DNA of 7,085 nucleotides, taken from contig CAZYEY010000228.1 of NCBI GenBank assembly GCA_964646585.1, positions 1 through 7,085 of the forward strand, written 5' to 3'. The notes under the pieces were generated by a model, which saw only the letters and a list, made by a program, of their open reading frames with translations, had not been told where the DNA came from and ran no database searches. Each line of letters opens with the position of its first letter. Position 1 is the stretch's first letter. Of this stretch, positions 6,695 to 7,085 are shown one piece after another. The stretch is from PFJX01 sp964646585 (lineage in GTDB: Bacteria; Pseudomonadota; Gammaproteobacteria; Burkholderiales; Thiobacillaceae). Position numbers and translations under genes: made by a program.

Positions 6695-7060
6695 TCAGTG
6701 GCAGGGGGCGGCGGTGGACGGCGTGGAGACTGGAATGCCGACGGATGGGGGCCGGCTCCCGGGGGTGGCCAGCAGTTCCTGGATGCGCGCCAGGTACACG
6801 GCCCAATCCTGGATGCCGGAGATCATGCCCACGTAGGCGCCAGCGCGTAGGAACACCAGGGTGGGCCAGCGGTTGAAGCCGTAGCGGGCCTGCATGGCGG
6901 GCTCCATCCCCATGGCAGGGATGCCGGCACGGAAGCGTCCTGGAAAGGCGCCCAGGATTTCCGGTAGCACCACGGCCACGTCCAGGCATTCCGGGTACTG
7001 GACCGGGTCGCCGGCGCAGAACAGCACGGCGTCTCCAGGGGCGTTGCCGAAGGCTTCCAG
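6695..7060 (-). CDS. hoxO: HoxO/HupG (HyaE family) thioredoxin-like hydrogenase chaperone, 5' end missing
   Basis: This chaperone family has a thioredoxin fold without the redox CXXC and binds the Tat signal peptide of the hydrogenase small subunit. The family-like frame runs from Leu at 7060 (LEAFGNAPGDAVLFCAGDP) through YPECLDVAVVLPE, FPGRFRAG, ARYGFNRWPTLVFLRAGAYVG, ISGIQDW and RPPSVGIPV to TGA at 6695. Upstream the frame hits TAA at 7064-7066 and TGA at 7079-7081, and family likeness stops at about 7060. Roughly 20-25 residues expected at the N-terminus are therefore absent. The first conventional in-frame start is GTG 7027 (110 aa), which would begin inside the first core strand and probably not fold. 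Possible explanations are a real truncation by a CRISPR-repeat-like sequence, a frameshift, or a chimeric contig end. The family call is firm; functionality is doubtful. It sits 9 bp upstream of hoxQ. Confidence 0.85.
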   Translation of the reverse strand: MEAFGNAPGDAVLFCAGDPVQYPECLDVAVVLPEILGAFPGRFRAGIPAMGMEPAMQARYGFNRWPTLVFLRAGAYVGMISGIQDWAVYLARIQELLATPGSRPPSVGIPVSTPSTAAPCH

Positions 7061-7085
7061 GTCTTAATCCCTTTGTTTTCAGGGC
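7061..7085 (-). CRISPR. Possible partial CRISPR repeat at window edge
   Basis: The last 25 bases do not continue the hoxO reading frame and are less GC-rich than everything beside them. Read on the minus strand they are GCCCTGAAAACAAAGGGATT followed by AAGAC. They show a CCCT/AGGG inverted repeat and the ending GGGATTAAGAC. That resembles the conserved 3' end (ATTGAAAC-like 8-nt tag) of many CRISPR repeats of about 36 nt. Only one incomplete copy is visible, with no spacer or second repeat, so this is a resemblance and not a demonstrated array. Alternatives are an unrelated short inverted repeat or a degenerate hoxO start region. Confidence 0.35.

Noticed and set aside
5645..6850. Plus-strand open frame of 401 codons over hoxQ
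   Set aside because: It is antisense to a complete hoxQ with intact motifs. Its own translation shows no domain.
1..7085. Search for tRNA, rRNA, insertion-sequence ends, attachment sites or a toxin-antitoxin pair
   Set aside because: Nothing by eye. Apart from the last 25 bases and the 5716-5827 spacer, the window is filled by hydrogenase genes with gaps under 20 bp.

Overview
This window is a dense, GC-rich, single-strand gene run. Every supported gene reads on the minus strand, right to left. It is the accessory (maturation) part of an uptake [NiFe]-hydrogenase operon. In transcription order it holds a thioredoxin-like chaperone hoxO/hyaE/hupG (5' end missing), hoxQ/hupH/hyaF, the rubredoxin hoxR/hupI, the chaperone hoxT/hupJ/hybE, the large-subunit-like scaffold hoxV/hupK, then hypA, hypB and hypF (3' end cut by base 1). 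This order, hoxO-Q-R-T-V-hypA-B-F, is from memory that of the Cupriavidus necator membrane-bound hydrogenase locus, so a (beta)proteobacterium with an oxygen-exposed group 1 uptake hydrogenase is the best inference. The structural genes would be expected beyond the right edge and hypCDE beyond the left edge, but neither is visible.

Layout by region: 7061-7085 is a short non-hydrogenase sequence that looks like the 3' part of a CRISPR repeat. 6695-7060 is the hoxO remnant. 5828-6685 is hoxQ. 5716-5827 is the only sizeable gap, with small inverted repeats. 5497-5715 is hoxR. 4968-5504 is hoxT. 3859-4971 is hoxV. 3525-3866 is hypA. 2383-3507 is hypB, with an extremely histidine-rich N-terminal region. 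3-2372 is hypF. Junctions are tight: hoxR/hoxT overlap by 8 bp, hoxT/hoxV by 4 bp and hoxV/hypA by 8 bp. The spacers are 9 bp (hoxO/hoxQ), 17 bp (hypA/hypB) and 10 bp (hypB/hypF). This indicates one transcript with translational coupling. I see no promoter and no convincing terminator in the window.

How the genes work together (family knowledge): HypF, with HypE from elsewhere, makes the cyanide ligands of the active-site iron from carbamoyl phosphate. HoxV is a scaffold related to the large subunit that can carry the Fe(CN)2(CO) group. HypA and HypB store and deliver nickel. HoxO and HoxQ are chaperones linked to the small subunit, and HoxR and HoxT help assembly, notably under oxygen.

The hydrogenase genes themselves are ordinary. 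The points worth a second look are the abrupt loss of the hoxO 5' end exactly at a CRISPR-repeat-like sequence, the long His-rich metal-binding region of HypB, a strong palindrome inside the hypF coding sequence, and the poorly signalled start of hoxR. I found no complete undescribed system.
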